Part shown: piece by piece, positions 44,476 through 53,300 of the stretch
Layout: every line of letters starts with the position of its first letter
Position numbering within the stretch: the stretch's first letter is position 1
Source of the DNA: an uncultured Clostridia bacterium
GTDB lineage: Bacteria; Bacillota; Clostridia; Christensenellales; Borkfalkiaceae
Direction: 5' to 3'
Length of the DNA stretch: 64,000 nt
Assembly (NCBI GenBank): GCA_934796775.1
Contig: CAKVPH010000001.1
Span: 62,001 to 126,000 of the forward strand
Made by a program: the position numbers and the translations under genes
Notes under the pieces: generated by a model
Databases searched by the model: none
Told to the model about the DNA's origin: nothing
Seen by the model: only the letters and a program-made list of their open reading frames with translations

Positions 44476-45519
44476 ATGGATTTACAAATAATCGAAAAAA
44501 ACTTTTTCCCTGATGTATCTATATACAGATGTGAAAAAAACTTATACGGCAATATAAATAAATCATATATTTTATATACTTCGAACGATAAAAAATATTT
44601 ACTGCAAAAAATAAATACCATAGTATTTAATGATCCGGTTGCCGTAATGAATAACGCCGTTTTAATTAGCGAATATTTAAAAACTAAAGGAAAAACTTGT
44701 CTGGAATATGTTTACTCCATAGACGGTAAGCCATACTTTGAAGATGAAGATAAAAATTTTTGGCGTGTGATGAAGTTTTTTCCTCACACGGTTTCATATT
44801 CTCGTGCAGACGATACCTTAAAAGCGTATCGAACGGGAGTCGCATACGGTACATTTTACAAAAATTTAAGCGATTTCAGTATAGATACTTTAAGTATAAC
44901 GATAAAAGATTTTCATAACAAAAAGAAGAGATTTGAAGATTTAAAGCAGTCTTTTGAAACTACGGACCGTAAGCGACCGCATGAATTTTTGCTTCTTAGC
45001 AAAATGATTGAAACAATATTAAACGACAAGGCACAAATAAATAATATGCCGCTTCGGGTTACGCACAACGATACAAAAATTGATAACCTTCTTTTTGATG
45101 AAACAACGGGTGCATGTGTTGCGGTTGTTGACATGGATACGGTTATGCCGGGGTACATAATTGACGACTTCGGCGACGCGGCAAGATCTGTTGCAAGCAC
45201 GACAGAAGAAAACGAAAAAAATTTGAATTTAATTAGTTTTGATCTTGAAAAATTCGACGCATTTGCAAAAGGTTTTTTAAATAAAACGGCTAAAATAATG
45301 ACTTTAAGCGAAAAAAAGGCATTGTTTTATGGGATAGCGTCAATAACGGCCGAACTTGCTTGCCGGTTTTTAACGGACTATTTTAATCACGATATTTATT
45401 TTAATATACAATATCACGAACATAACTTTGTTCGCGCATTAAATCAAATAACCCTGCTTAAAGATATACTCTTAAAGCAGGGCGAAATAAAAAAAATTAT
45501 CGAAAAAAATTGTAAATAA
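44476..45519 (+). CDS. APH-family sugar kinase, N-acetylhexosamine 1-kinase (NahK)-like
   Basis: 347 residues with the aminoglycoside phosphotransferase/ChoK kinase fold. The catalytic loop reads THNDTKIDNLLFD (Asp base and Asn), and the metal-binding motif is VVDMDTVMPG, a combination typical of NahK, which phosphorylates GlcNAc or GalNAc at C1. The N-lobe contains YILYTSNDKKYLLQKIN with the ATP-binding Lys. GGAAAG precedes the ATG. The gene may be co-transcribed with the DeoC-like gene 125 bases upstream. Substrate is inference. Confidence 0.8.
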   Translation: MDLQIIEKNFFPDVSIYRCEKNLYGNINKSYILYTSNDKKYLLQKINTIVFNDPVAVMNNAVLISEYLKTKGKTCLEYVYSIDGKPYFEDEDKNFWRVMKFFPHTVSYSRADDTLKAYRTGVAYGTFYKNLSDFSIDTLSITIKDFHNKKKRFEDLKQSFETTDRKRPHEFLLLSKMIETILNDKAQINNMPLRVTHNDTKIDNLLFDETTGACVAVVDMDTVMPGYIIDDFGDAARSVASTTEENEKNLNLISFDLEKFDAFAKGFLNKTAKIMTLSEKKALFYGIASITAELACRFLTDYFNHDIYFNIQYHEHNFVRALNQITLLKDILLKQGEIKKIIEKNCK

Positions 45520-45561
45520 CCATTTTAAACGGCTTGGAGCGTATTGTTCTGAGTCGTTTTA
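45520..45561. terminator. Hairpin between the convergent NahK-like and hflX genes
   Basis: TTTTAAACGGCT pairs with AGTCGTTTTAAA with two mismatches, spanning the gap between convergent stop codons. Confidence 0.5.
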
Positions 45562-46638
45562 AATTTCAGGGTAAATGGTTTTTATCCTTTGACCGGATCT
45601 TGCAAATTCGTCTTTTAGTGCTTGTTTAAGTTTATCAAGCCCGGTTCCGTTTTTTGCAGATATGAAAATTGCATTTTTAGGGTAAAGTTCAAAATTGTTG
45701 ACTGCATCGCATTTATTGATTACAGTCAGGCGAGCGCCTTTACAGTTCAACTCGTCAAGCATTGAATTTGTCGTTGCAATTTCGTTCTGCCAGTCTGCAT
45801 TTGCGTCGCATACAATTAAAATAATATCGGCATTTATCGCCGCTTCCAAAGTGGATTTAAAAGCTTCTATAAGGGTAGTCGGAATGTTTTTAATAAATCC
45901 TACCGTATCCGATATAATTACGTTATAATTTCCTAAATTCAATTTTCTCGTTGTAGTATCAAGTGTAGCAAAAAGTTTGTTTTCCGTTAAAACATCGGAA
46001 GAAGTCAAAGCATTAAGAAGGGTAGATTTGCCCGTATTCGTATATCCGGTAAGGGCAACTGAAAGCACGTCGTTTTTTTCTCTGTTTTCGGTTTGTAGCT
46101 GCCGTCTTGTTTCGATTTCTTTCAGCTTTTTTTCAAGAGAAATAATGCGACGCCGTATATTTCTTCTATCGGTTTCAAGCTGCGTTTCGCCCGGACCTCT
46201 CGTACCGATGCCGCCGCCAAGTCTTGATAACGATGAACCTTTTCCTTTAAGTCTGGGGTAAATATATTTTAATTGAGCAAGTTTGACTTGCAATTTTCCC
46301 TCCGAACTTTTTGCATTTAATGCAAATATATCAAGAATCAGTGTAGTACGATCCACAACTTTAACGTCGCTAAGCGCGCTTGAAAGGTTTAACGTTTTTG
46401 ACGGAGAAAGTTCACCGTCAAAGATGACGAGGTTACATTCAAGCCCTTGTATTTTTTCGTTTAACTGTTCGGCTTTGCCGCTTCCTATATAGGTTGAAGG
46501 ATTTACGTTGTTAATTTTTACAAACTCATAACCTTGAATTTTTGCTCCCGCACTTTGAGTTAATTGAATAATTTCGCTCAGCTTATTATCCTTATTTTCA
46601 CCTGATTCAATCGGTATTATTATAAATGCAATTTCCAT
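45559..46638 (-). CDS. hflX: Ribosome-splitting GTPase HflX
   Basis: 359 residues. The N-terminal HflX domain contains YIGSGKAEQLNE and the glycine-rich linker GGGIGTRGPGETQLETDRR. The GTPase domain has G1 GYTNTGKST, switch DTTTR, G3 DTVGF and G4 NKCD. HflX rescues stalled or heat-damaged 70S ribosomes. It lies 67 bases downstream of the tyrosine recombinase gene. Confidence 0.95.
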   Translation of the reverse strand: MEIAFIIIPIESGENKDNKLSEIIQLTQSAGAKIQGYEFVKINNVNPSTYIGSGKAEQLNEKIQGLECNLVIFDGELSPSKTLNLSSALSDVKVVDRTTLILDIFALNAKSSEGKLQVKLAQLKYIYPRLKGKGSSLSRLGGGIGTRGPGETQLETDRRNIRRRIISLEKKLKEIETRRQLQTENREKNDVLSVALTGYTNTGKSTLLNALTSSDVLTENKLFATLDTTTRKLNLGNYNVIISDTVGFIKNIPTTLIEAFKSTLEAAINADIILIVCDANADWQNEIATTNSMLDELNCKGARLTVINKCDAVNNFELYPKNAIFISAKNGTGLDKLKQALKDEFARSGQRIKTIYPEI

Positions 46639-46705
46639 TAAAAATCCTTTTAAATTCTAAAATTATAAACGTTTTTATGACAGGCGGAACTAAATGCAAA
46701 GTGAT

Positions 46706-47749
46706 TTAATCGTCTTTAAGCTTAACGTGTTTTATAGCTTCACGGCGTATATCTTCGCTCATTGCCGCGTAATGTTTTTTTGTTGTGTTAATATCTCTGT
46801 GACCTAAAAAATCGGCAACTACGTAAATATCTCCTGTTTCCTGATAAAGGTTTGTACCGAATGTACTGCGCAATTTATGCGGCGTAATTTTTTTTAGCGG
46901 AGTAACGAGCCTTGCGTATTTTTCTACAAGTATTTGTACGTTCCTTACGCTTATTCTCGTATTTCTTAGCGACACGAAAAGAGCCTTTTCGCTTTTTGAC
47001 AATTCTTCGATTGTTTCTCTGTAATCAAGCCAGTGGGTAAGGGCCGATTTAACTTCGTCCGTAAAATATAAAATTGTACGATTGCCGCCTTTACGGGTTA
47101 CAACAAAGCTGTTTGACTCCATAAAAAGATCCGTAACGTCAAGTCCTACAAGCTCGCTGATACGTATTCCTGTGCCTAAAAACAGGGTAATAATCGCCAC
47201 GTCGCGTATTTTTGTGTTTTTATGATAAGCTTTTTGCCGATTTGAAAGTCCGTCTGCGCTTTCAACCGTATCTATAAGGCGAGAAACCTCGCTTACGTCA
47301 AGTCGGATAATCTCTTTTTCGTGCGACTTTGGGGTAGCGACCTTTGCCGCAACGTTAGAAATTATTTTATCTTTATTGAAAAAATATTTAAACATTGCTC
47401 GTACGGACGCAAGTTTACGCTGCTTTGCCTTTTCGTTGCATGAAAGAGTTTTGCCGTCGTGAGTATAGTGATTAAGATAACTTAAAAATTGCTCGATATT
47501 AGACGCCGTAATTTTCTCAAGATCTGCAAGGGTAAACGCATCTATCGGTTTTTTCAATATTTTTTTTCTTACAAAATCGAAAAAAATTCTTAAATCAATA
47601 GCGTAGTTAAGCCTTGTAAGCGGAGAGGTCGTATTTTCGATTCCTATAAAAAACTCTTCGCAAAACGGGGGCAAGTCGGTCAGGATCTCTTCAAGTCGTT
47701 TGATGCAATTTATTTTTCTTGATTCAAAATAATCGTTTGTTTTAGCCAT
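46706..47749 (-). CDS. Tyrosine recombinase, XerC/XerD-like
   Basis: 347 residues with an N-terminal SAM-like core-binding domain (about 35-150) and a C-terminal catalytic domain. The active-site residues are visible: Arg in GTGIRISELVGL, the HKLRSTF His-x-x-Arg, and LGHRDINTTKKHYA with the nucleophilic Tyr. Length and motifs fit a chromosomal Xer-type recombinase for dimer resolution rather than a phage integrase, and no phage genes are nearby. I chose the ATG at 47749 because GGAG lies 9 bases upstream; the GTG at 47767 would place that GGAG inside the coding region. Confidence 0.88.
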   Translation of the reverse strand: MAKTNDYFESRKINCIKRLEEILTDLPPFCEEFFIGIENTTSPLTRLNYAIDLRIFFDFVRKKILKKPIDAFTLADLEKITASNIEQFLSYLNHYTHDGKTLSCNEKAKQRKLASVRAMFKYFFNKDKIISNVAAKVATPKSHEKEIIRLDVSEVSRLIDTVESADGLSNRQKAYHKNTKIRDVAIITLFLGTGIRISELVGLDVTDLFMESNSFVVTRKGGNRTILYFTDEVKSALTHWLDYRETIEELSKSEKALFVSLRNTRISVRNVQILVEKYARLVTPLKKITPHKLRSTFGTNLYQETGDIYVVADFLGHRDINTTKKHYAAMSEDIRREAIKHVKLKDD

Positions 47750-47791
47750 CTTAAGCTCCGTAGCCACGTAGGGCGTTAAATATTATCATTG

Positions 47792-47811
47792 CGTAAAAGT
47801 CAACTTTTGCG
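47792..47811. promoter_or_regulatory. Dyad upstream of the recombinase gene
   Basis: CGTAAAAGT-CA-ACTTTTGCG is an imperfect 20-base palindrome 43 bases before the ATG. It overlaps a minus-strand TTGACT that could be a -35 box, so it could be an operator. Confidence 0.35.
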
Positions 47812-48042
47812 AAATAATAACGGTATAATTCACAAAAGTATAAAAAAAACTAAAAATTCACTTAAAAACTTGAATTATGATTATTTTTATAATTTAATCA
47901 ATAAATAATTTTTATAATGATTGCGCAAAACAATTCAATTACAAGTTTCTTATATTATACCATTTAATAAATAATTTGTAAAGCATTTTAATATTTTAAG
48001 AAAGCATTCTGCTTGTTTTTTTAAATATAATTTAAAATTTCA
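47812..48042. other. AT-rich intergenic region between divergent genes
   Basis: No gene is visible between the divergent recombinase and PadR-like genes. The sequence is AT-rich and includes promoter-like boxes but nothing else I can name. Confidence 0.4.
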
Positions 48043-48072
48043 TTGACAAAACGTTTGTTCAAGTGATATAAT
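48043..48072 (+). promoter_or_regulatory. Promoter of the PadR-like membrane protein gene
   Basis: TTGACA (48043-48048), an 18-base spacer and TATAAT (48067-48072). The spacer starts with the palindrome AAACGTTT (48049-48056), a possible operator. Confidence 0.7.
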
Positions 48073-48107
48073 TTGCTTATAAATTTCAAATATATAAAGG
48101 AGTTTTT

Positions 48108-50282
48108 ATGGCTGATTACGTTGGCGGAGATATGATTCGCGGTCATATCGACACAATAATATTGAATTCTTTGATCGACAGCGACAAGGATACGAATCAG
48201 ATTCGCGCAGAGATCGAAGCCAAAGCCGGCGGAAAATTCCAGTTAAAGCAAGGCACTTTTTACAGTGCGCTCCAACGCATTTCCAAGCAAGGTCTTGTTT
48301 ATGAATACAGAGGTCCCGGCTCCGACGGCGTTCGTCGTAAGTTTTTCCAGCTTACAGAAAAAGGCAAAGCTCATATAGAAAAAACGCAAAGTTCCTGGAA
48401 TGTATCGCAAGATGTAATAAATAAACTTTTGGATGCAGAACCCGTTCAGGAAGCCGAGCCGAATAAAGTTAAAGACGAAGAAGTAAAAATTCCTTCTTTT
48501 GAAGATACTGCAAAAGTTACCGATTTTTCATCAATCGGTTTAGACGATACCCTTGAGCAAAGTGCAGCCGATAAGCTTTTATATGAAACTTCCGTTGAGG
48601 AAGACAATCTTGCAATGCAAGAATCTAAGGACTCCCCCGAATCGTCCGACACACCCAAAGACGATGAGATGGACGCATTGTTTAACGTATTGCGCTTTAC
48701 ATCCGATGATGAAACAGTTTCTGATTTTACTAAAGTCAATTCGGATAATTCTTCGTCTGACGCTACGGCAGAAACTGTTGAAAAAACTCAGCCGACTGTA
48801 TCGTACGCAGATTTAGTATCAGATGAAATTGACGTAATTTCTGACGTTCAAAAGACAGACTACAGTACGGATATTGCGACAAATTCTTTTGTAACAAACG
48901 AAAAAAACGACGCTGAGTCAGTTGAACTTTCTGAAAAAGCCTCCGATGATTTTATTGTTCCGGCTGAAAAAAATGAACAAATTTCAGATATATCTTCGGC
49001 TAACCAAACAGAACAATCAACCAAAGACGCTTTAAATACCGTCGGCGAAAACACAGAACCTGACAACGCAGACGATAATATAAATGAATCCGACACTATT
49101 TCTCAAACAAATAACGCAGCCTTAACCGAAACTTTTGATTACGACAAATTAAAAGAAGCAATAAGAGAAGTTATTAAAGAAGAAAGTTCGGCTGCCGTAA
49201 ATGAGTCTGCCGCAGACGAAGCAACCGCGGATAAAGTTGAACAAACGAATGAAAATGTTATAAGCGGTGCCGAAATTTTGCCGATAAACGATTCTTCAAA
49301 CGAAACGACGGAATCAGTTTTAAATGCAGAAGTTTTATCCGAAGATAAAAAAGAAATCGAAGAAGGTAAAAGGTTCGAACAGCTGATTTTAAATACGGAT
49401 TCTACCCCGACGCCTTCGAAAAACGAAGAACCCGACGATTATCTGAAAAGCGAAGATATTCCGGAACAACGTGAATATAAAGAAATACTTGCAAAAATTT
49501 TCTCTGTCGGAATAAAAGACGAACAGCCGGATACAGCCGAAGAACAAATACACGAAAAAACTGCCGAAAAAGAAAACATCGTAGTTTTCCCGAGCGAAAA
49601 CAAGCAAGAAGACGAGTTTACCGAAAAGGAAAAACATTCGGAAGATTATAAAAAAAGCGACGTAATTGTTGACGAAATTGACTTTTCGCTTCCGCCCCAA
49701 AAACCTGATCTTGTTCAGAACACAAGAGCGGCAACGGCTAAAAAAGCAGAGAAACGCAAACAATCAGGTTCATTTGATTATTCGGATATTATTGCACTTT
49801 CCGAAGAAGAAGGTTTTAAAGTTACAACTGCTGACAGAACGAATAAGCACGAACTTGGCAAAATTCTTGTAAACAGATTGAATTTCCATTCTGCATTTCT
49901 GTTTTTTGCTTTGATTGTTTTAGAAACTTTAGTTGTAGGGCTTACTATGGACAGCGTTTTGCAGTTCGGCTTTAAAGCATATTTGTTTTTTGATTTAGCC
50001 GTATTGCTTTTCCCCGTAGTTACCGGCATAATGTATTATGTTTCGCCAAGACGCGCTGTAAGCGAATTACGACCGTTTAAAAGCGCATTTGAAACGGCAC
50101 TTATTATAACCCTTAATCTTGTATTGTTGATTTTGGTTGTCGCCGTTGTTATCAACGTTGATTTTTCGGCTCCTGTAGAAATTTCACGATTTATATTCGT
50201 TCCGGTGCTGATTGTTATCAATGTTCCGTTGTTTGTTGTATTTAAGTATTCGCTTTTAGATAAACAAATGTACTATTCCTAA
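48108..50282 (+). CDS. PadR-like winged-helix protein with acidic linker and four C-terminal membrane helices
   Basis: 724 residues in three parts. Residues 1-105 are a PadR-type winged helix: RGHIDTIILNSLIDSDKDTN, GTFYSALQRISKQGLV, RRKFFQLTEKGKAHI. Residues about 106-560 are a long, repeat-poor, strongly acidic region rich in Asp, Glu, Ser, Thr and Asn, probably disordered. From about residue 590 four hydrophobic helices follow (FLFFALIVLETLVVGL, LFFDLAVLLFPVVTGIMYYV, ALIITLNLVLLILVVAVVI, FIFVPVLIVINVPLFVVF). PadR regulators are normally about 100-200-residue soluble proteins, so this looks like a membrane-tethered regulator. Ligand and targets are unknown. AAAGGAG precedes the ATG. Confidence 0.75.
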   Translation: MADYVGGDMIRGHIDTIILNSLIDSDKDTNQIRAEIEAKAGGKFQLKQGTFYSALQRISKQGLVYEYRGPGSDGVRRKFFQLTEKGKAHIEKTQSSWNVSQDVINKLLDAEPVQEAEPNKVKDEEVKIPSFEDTAKVTDFSSIGLDDTLEQSAADKLLYETSVEEDNLAMQESKDSPESSDTPKDDEMDALFNVLRFTSDDETVSDFTKVNSDNSSSDATAETVEKTQPTVSYADLVSDEIDVISDVQKTDYSTDIATNSFVTNEKNDAESVELSEKASDDFIVPAEKNEQISDISSANQTEQSTKDALNTVGENTEPDNADDNINESDTISQTNNAALTETFDYDKLKEAIREVIKEESSAAVNESAADEATADKVEQTNENVISGAEILPINDSSNETTESVLNAEVLSEDKKEIEEGKRFEQLILNTDSTPTPSKNEEPDDYLKSEDIPEQREYKEILAKIFSVGIKDEQPDTAEEQIHEKTAEKENIVVFPSENKQEDEFTEKEKHSEDYKKSDVIVDEIDFSLPPQKPDLVQNTRAATAKKAEKRKQSGSFDYSDIIALSEEEGFKVTTADRTNKHELGKILVNRLNFHSAFLFFALIVLETLVVGLTMDSVLQFGFKAYLFFDLAVLLFPVVTGIMYYVSPRRAVSELRPFKSAFETALIITLNLVLLILVVAVVINVDFSAPVEISRFIFVPVLIVINVPLFVVFKYSLLDKQMYYS

Positions 50283-50314
50283 AAAAACACATATAAAAAA
50301 AATACATATAAGTT

Positions 50315-50354
50315 AAACGCCGTTTTAAGTTTTGAATGCTTAAAACGGCGTTTT
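50315..50354. terminator. Bidirectional terminator between convergent genes
   Basis: AAACGCCGTTTTAAG (50315-50329) pairs exactly with CTTAAAACGGCGTTT (50339-50353), a perfect 15-bp stem between the PadR-like and helicase genes. Confidence 0.85.
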
Positions 50355-50369
50355 ATATGTTTTAACAAA

Positions 50370-53300
50370 CTATTTTTTTAACGAAATCATATTTTCATTA
50401 ATTTCTAAAAGTTGCTTTAGCGTTTCAAGCGCATAATCAAATCTTTCCGTACTCGAATCCGTAAGTCTTGCAAAGCCAAGCTCTGCAGAAAGGGTTTTAA
50501 ACATGCCCTCCTTATCAACCGTTACGTTGTGCTTTATAAGTTCGAGCATGCCGGCGGCAAGTTCTTCAATTGAAATATCTTTTACGTTTCTCGGGACGTC
50601 TTCGTCTTTTGGTACGCGTAGCCGATATCCCTTGTTTGCCAAAAGATATAAAAATCCGTTTTTTCTTAAAATTCCGTAATTTTCATAACCTTTTATCATT
50701 TTCTCGTAATCACTTTCAACTGCTTTAGTAACCTTTTCTCGCCCGAACATTCTTACCGTACGTTTTAAAAACCATTCTTCCGAAAGAGGTGCTTCAGTTT
50801 CAAGCACAGCTTTTAAAAAGGCTTTATAATCGTCTTTAAAACGTTTTTTCAATGCAAGCACGTCTGCATATTCATATTTAGGGAATTCAAAATGTTCAGG
50901 GCTGATTTGGAGGGTAAAAACAGGTCTTGACTTCGATAAATCCGGTAAATCGGCTATTCCGTCACGCATATTTAAATTTTGTAAACCAAAAACGTTATCT
51001 TTATTCGAATTAGTCGTTTCGTTTTTTAAATTATCTGATTTTGTTAAAGAATATTTTGCAAGTTGCAAGTTAAGAACTTTAAGCAGCCGCTCCTGTTCGG
51101 TTTTTTTATTTTTGAACCAGTCAACCGACCAGATCCTATAGTATCTCCACCCCATTTTTCTTAATACGTCGCGGCGAAGTCTATCCCTGTCGCGTGCGCA
51201 AGGAAATGCTCTATAATCTTTACCGTCGCATTCGATTGCAAGTAAATACGGAGAGTTTTCCTCTTTTTTAACGCAGATATCGATTTTTATAGCCGAATAT
51301 CCGACTTTTTTGTCAGCTATAAACCCATTGCTGCGAATAAACTCACAGATTTCCTCTTCCATATCCGCGGATTGTTCGCCGAAAACAGCTTTTGGGGGTT
51401 CGTTGTTTATTTTAAGGTTTTTCTTTTCTGCAAACTCAAGATAATCCCTTAACATTCTTGCACCGACCGCTCCGGTTTTTTCAAGATTTATATCATTGTA
51501 ATGCATGGAAGTTACAAGTTTTACGTTGAGTTTAGCTCTTGTAACGGCAACGTTCAGCCTGCGTTCGCCGCCTACTTTATTTAAGGGACCAAAATTATGA
51601 ACAAGTTTTCCCGTTAAATCTTTTCCGTAAGCAACGCTGAAAATAATTACGTCGCGCTCGTCGCCCTGAACCGTTTCAAGGTTTTTTATAAAAAACGGTT
51701 CTTCTGTATTTTTTAAAAAGAAAAATTCTTTATCCGGCTCAATACGCCTTCTTTTATAGAGCAATTTTTCAATTATTTCCTGCTGAGCAATACTGAATGC
51801 AACTACGCCTAAACTTAATTCGGGCGTTTTTTCTATATGCTTGAAAATTAGATCGACAACAAATTCCGCTTCTTTTTTATTTACTCTCGACTGATGTTCA
51901 AACGTTCCGTCAACATAGCAATAATCTACGCCTAAACCGTCTTTATCAACGCCCGGCGACGGAAACGTTACAAGTTCGCCGTCATAGAAGTTTTTATTTG
52001 AAAACGAAATCAGTTGTTCGTGTTTACTCCTGTAATGCCATTTTAAGCGAAGTTGCCTGAATGTAGTTGAGCACAGATCCAAAACTGACTCAAAATCTGT
52101 GATATCAGATTCATCATCGTCTTCAAAATCTGTATTTTCGGTTGCCGCATTAAAGAAATTGCTTGGCGGCATCTGCATTGAGTCGCCAACGACTATAAGC
52201 TGTTTTCCGCGATATATGGCACCGATTGCATCCTGCGGGAAAATTTGCGAAGCTTCATCGAATACTACTAAATCAAACTCAATTTCCGGGCTTAAAAACG
52301 TACTTACGCTAAGCGGCGACATTAAAAAACATGGTTTTAAAGTCTGAACAAGCTTTGGAATTTCGGCAATAAGCGTTCTTATACTCTTTTGTTTTCTTTT
52401 TTTCTCGCCTTCTCTTAGTAAAACGGCGACAGAACTTTTTGAGGCTACAAGATCCAAATCGGGGCGGTTAGCCGAAAGTTTTGCGTTTATAAGTGCTTTA
52501 TTTATTTCAAACTGTAAATTATCTTTTTCGCAAAAGCGTTCAACGGTTTTATCGTGCGCTACGCGGGATAACTCTGATAAAAGAGTCGATTGATGCAGTA
52601 TACAATCCGTCCATTGACTATAAAAAATCTTTTTAAAAACGGGAACGAATTCTTTTACGGGAAGATTTGAATCAATCATAAAGTTTACAAAATCCAAGGC
52701 GTCAAGTCTTGAAATTTTTGTAAGTAATTTATCAAATCTGCACCAGTTTTCAATTTTATCTATATTATCGATGCAATCGTTACACTTTCGTATATTTGCG
52801 GTAAACGAAGAGCTTAAAACATTATATTGATTTGCTCTGAAATTTTTGAGTAAAGAACCTACCTTTTCGGCTTGAACGTCAAACGCCCGATTCATTCTCG
52901 AAGAAAGTTTTTCAAGTGCTTGTTTGCTTGAATTAAACTGCTCTTTGGTAAGTTGAGTTAAATTACCAAAGTTTACTTCGTCTGATAATTCGCAAATACT
53001 GTTTAATTCATACGTTACTTCATTCCAGTTTGTGTTTATTCCGTCGTAAGCATTCCCAAAAATTCTTGCAACGGGTTTTTCAAGTGCCGAAAACGTTTCA
53101 ACCTTTTTTTGATACTTAAAAAGCTTTTCAAAAATAACAACTGCCTGCAGATAATCTATACGTTTACCGTCTTTTTTACATAAACGCAAATCTGAAACAA
53201 TTTCCTTATATTCCTTTTTAAAAAGACGAGATAAAAAACTTGTATATTTGCGCGTGAGTTTTTTATAACACAATTCGCCGTCAAGCTTAAAAATATCCTC

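Noticed and set aside
46706..47749. Phage or integrative-element integrase
   Set aside because: Length and motifs fit a Xer-type chromosomal recombinase, and the neighbours (hflX, a regulator) are not phage genes. No attachment-site duplication at a tRNA is visible.
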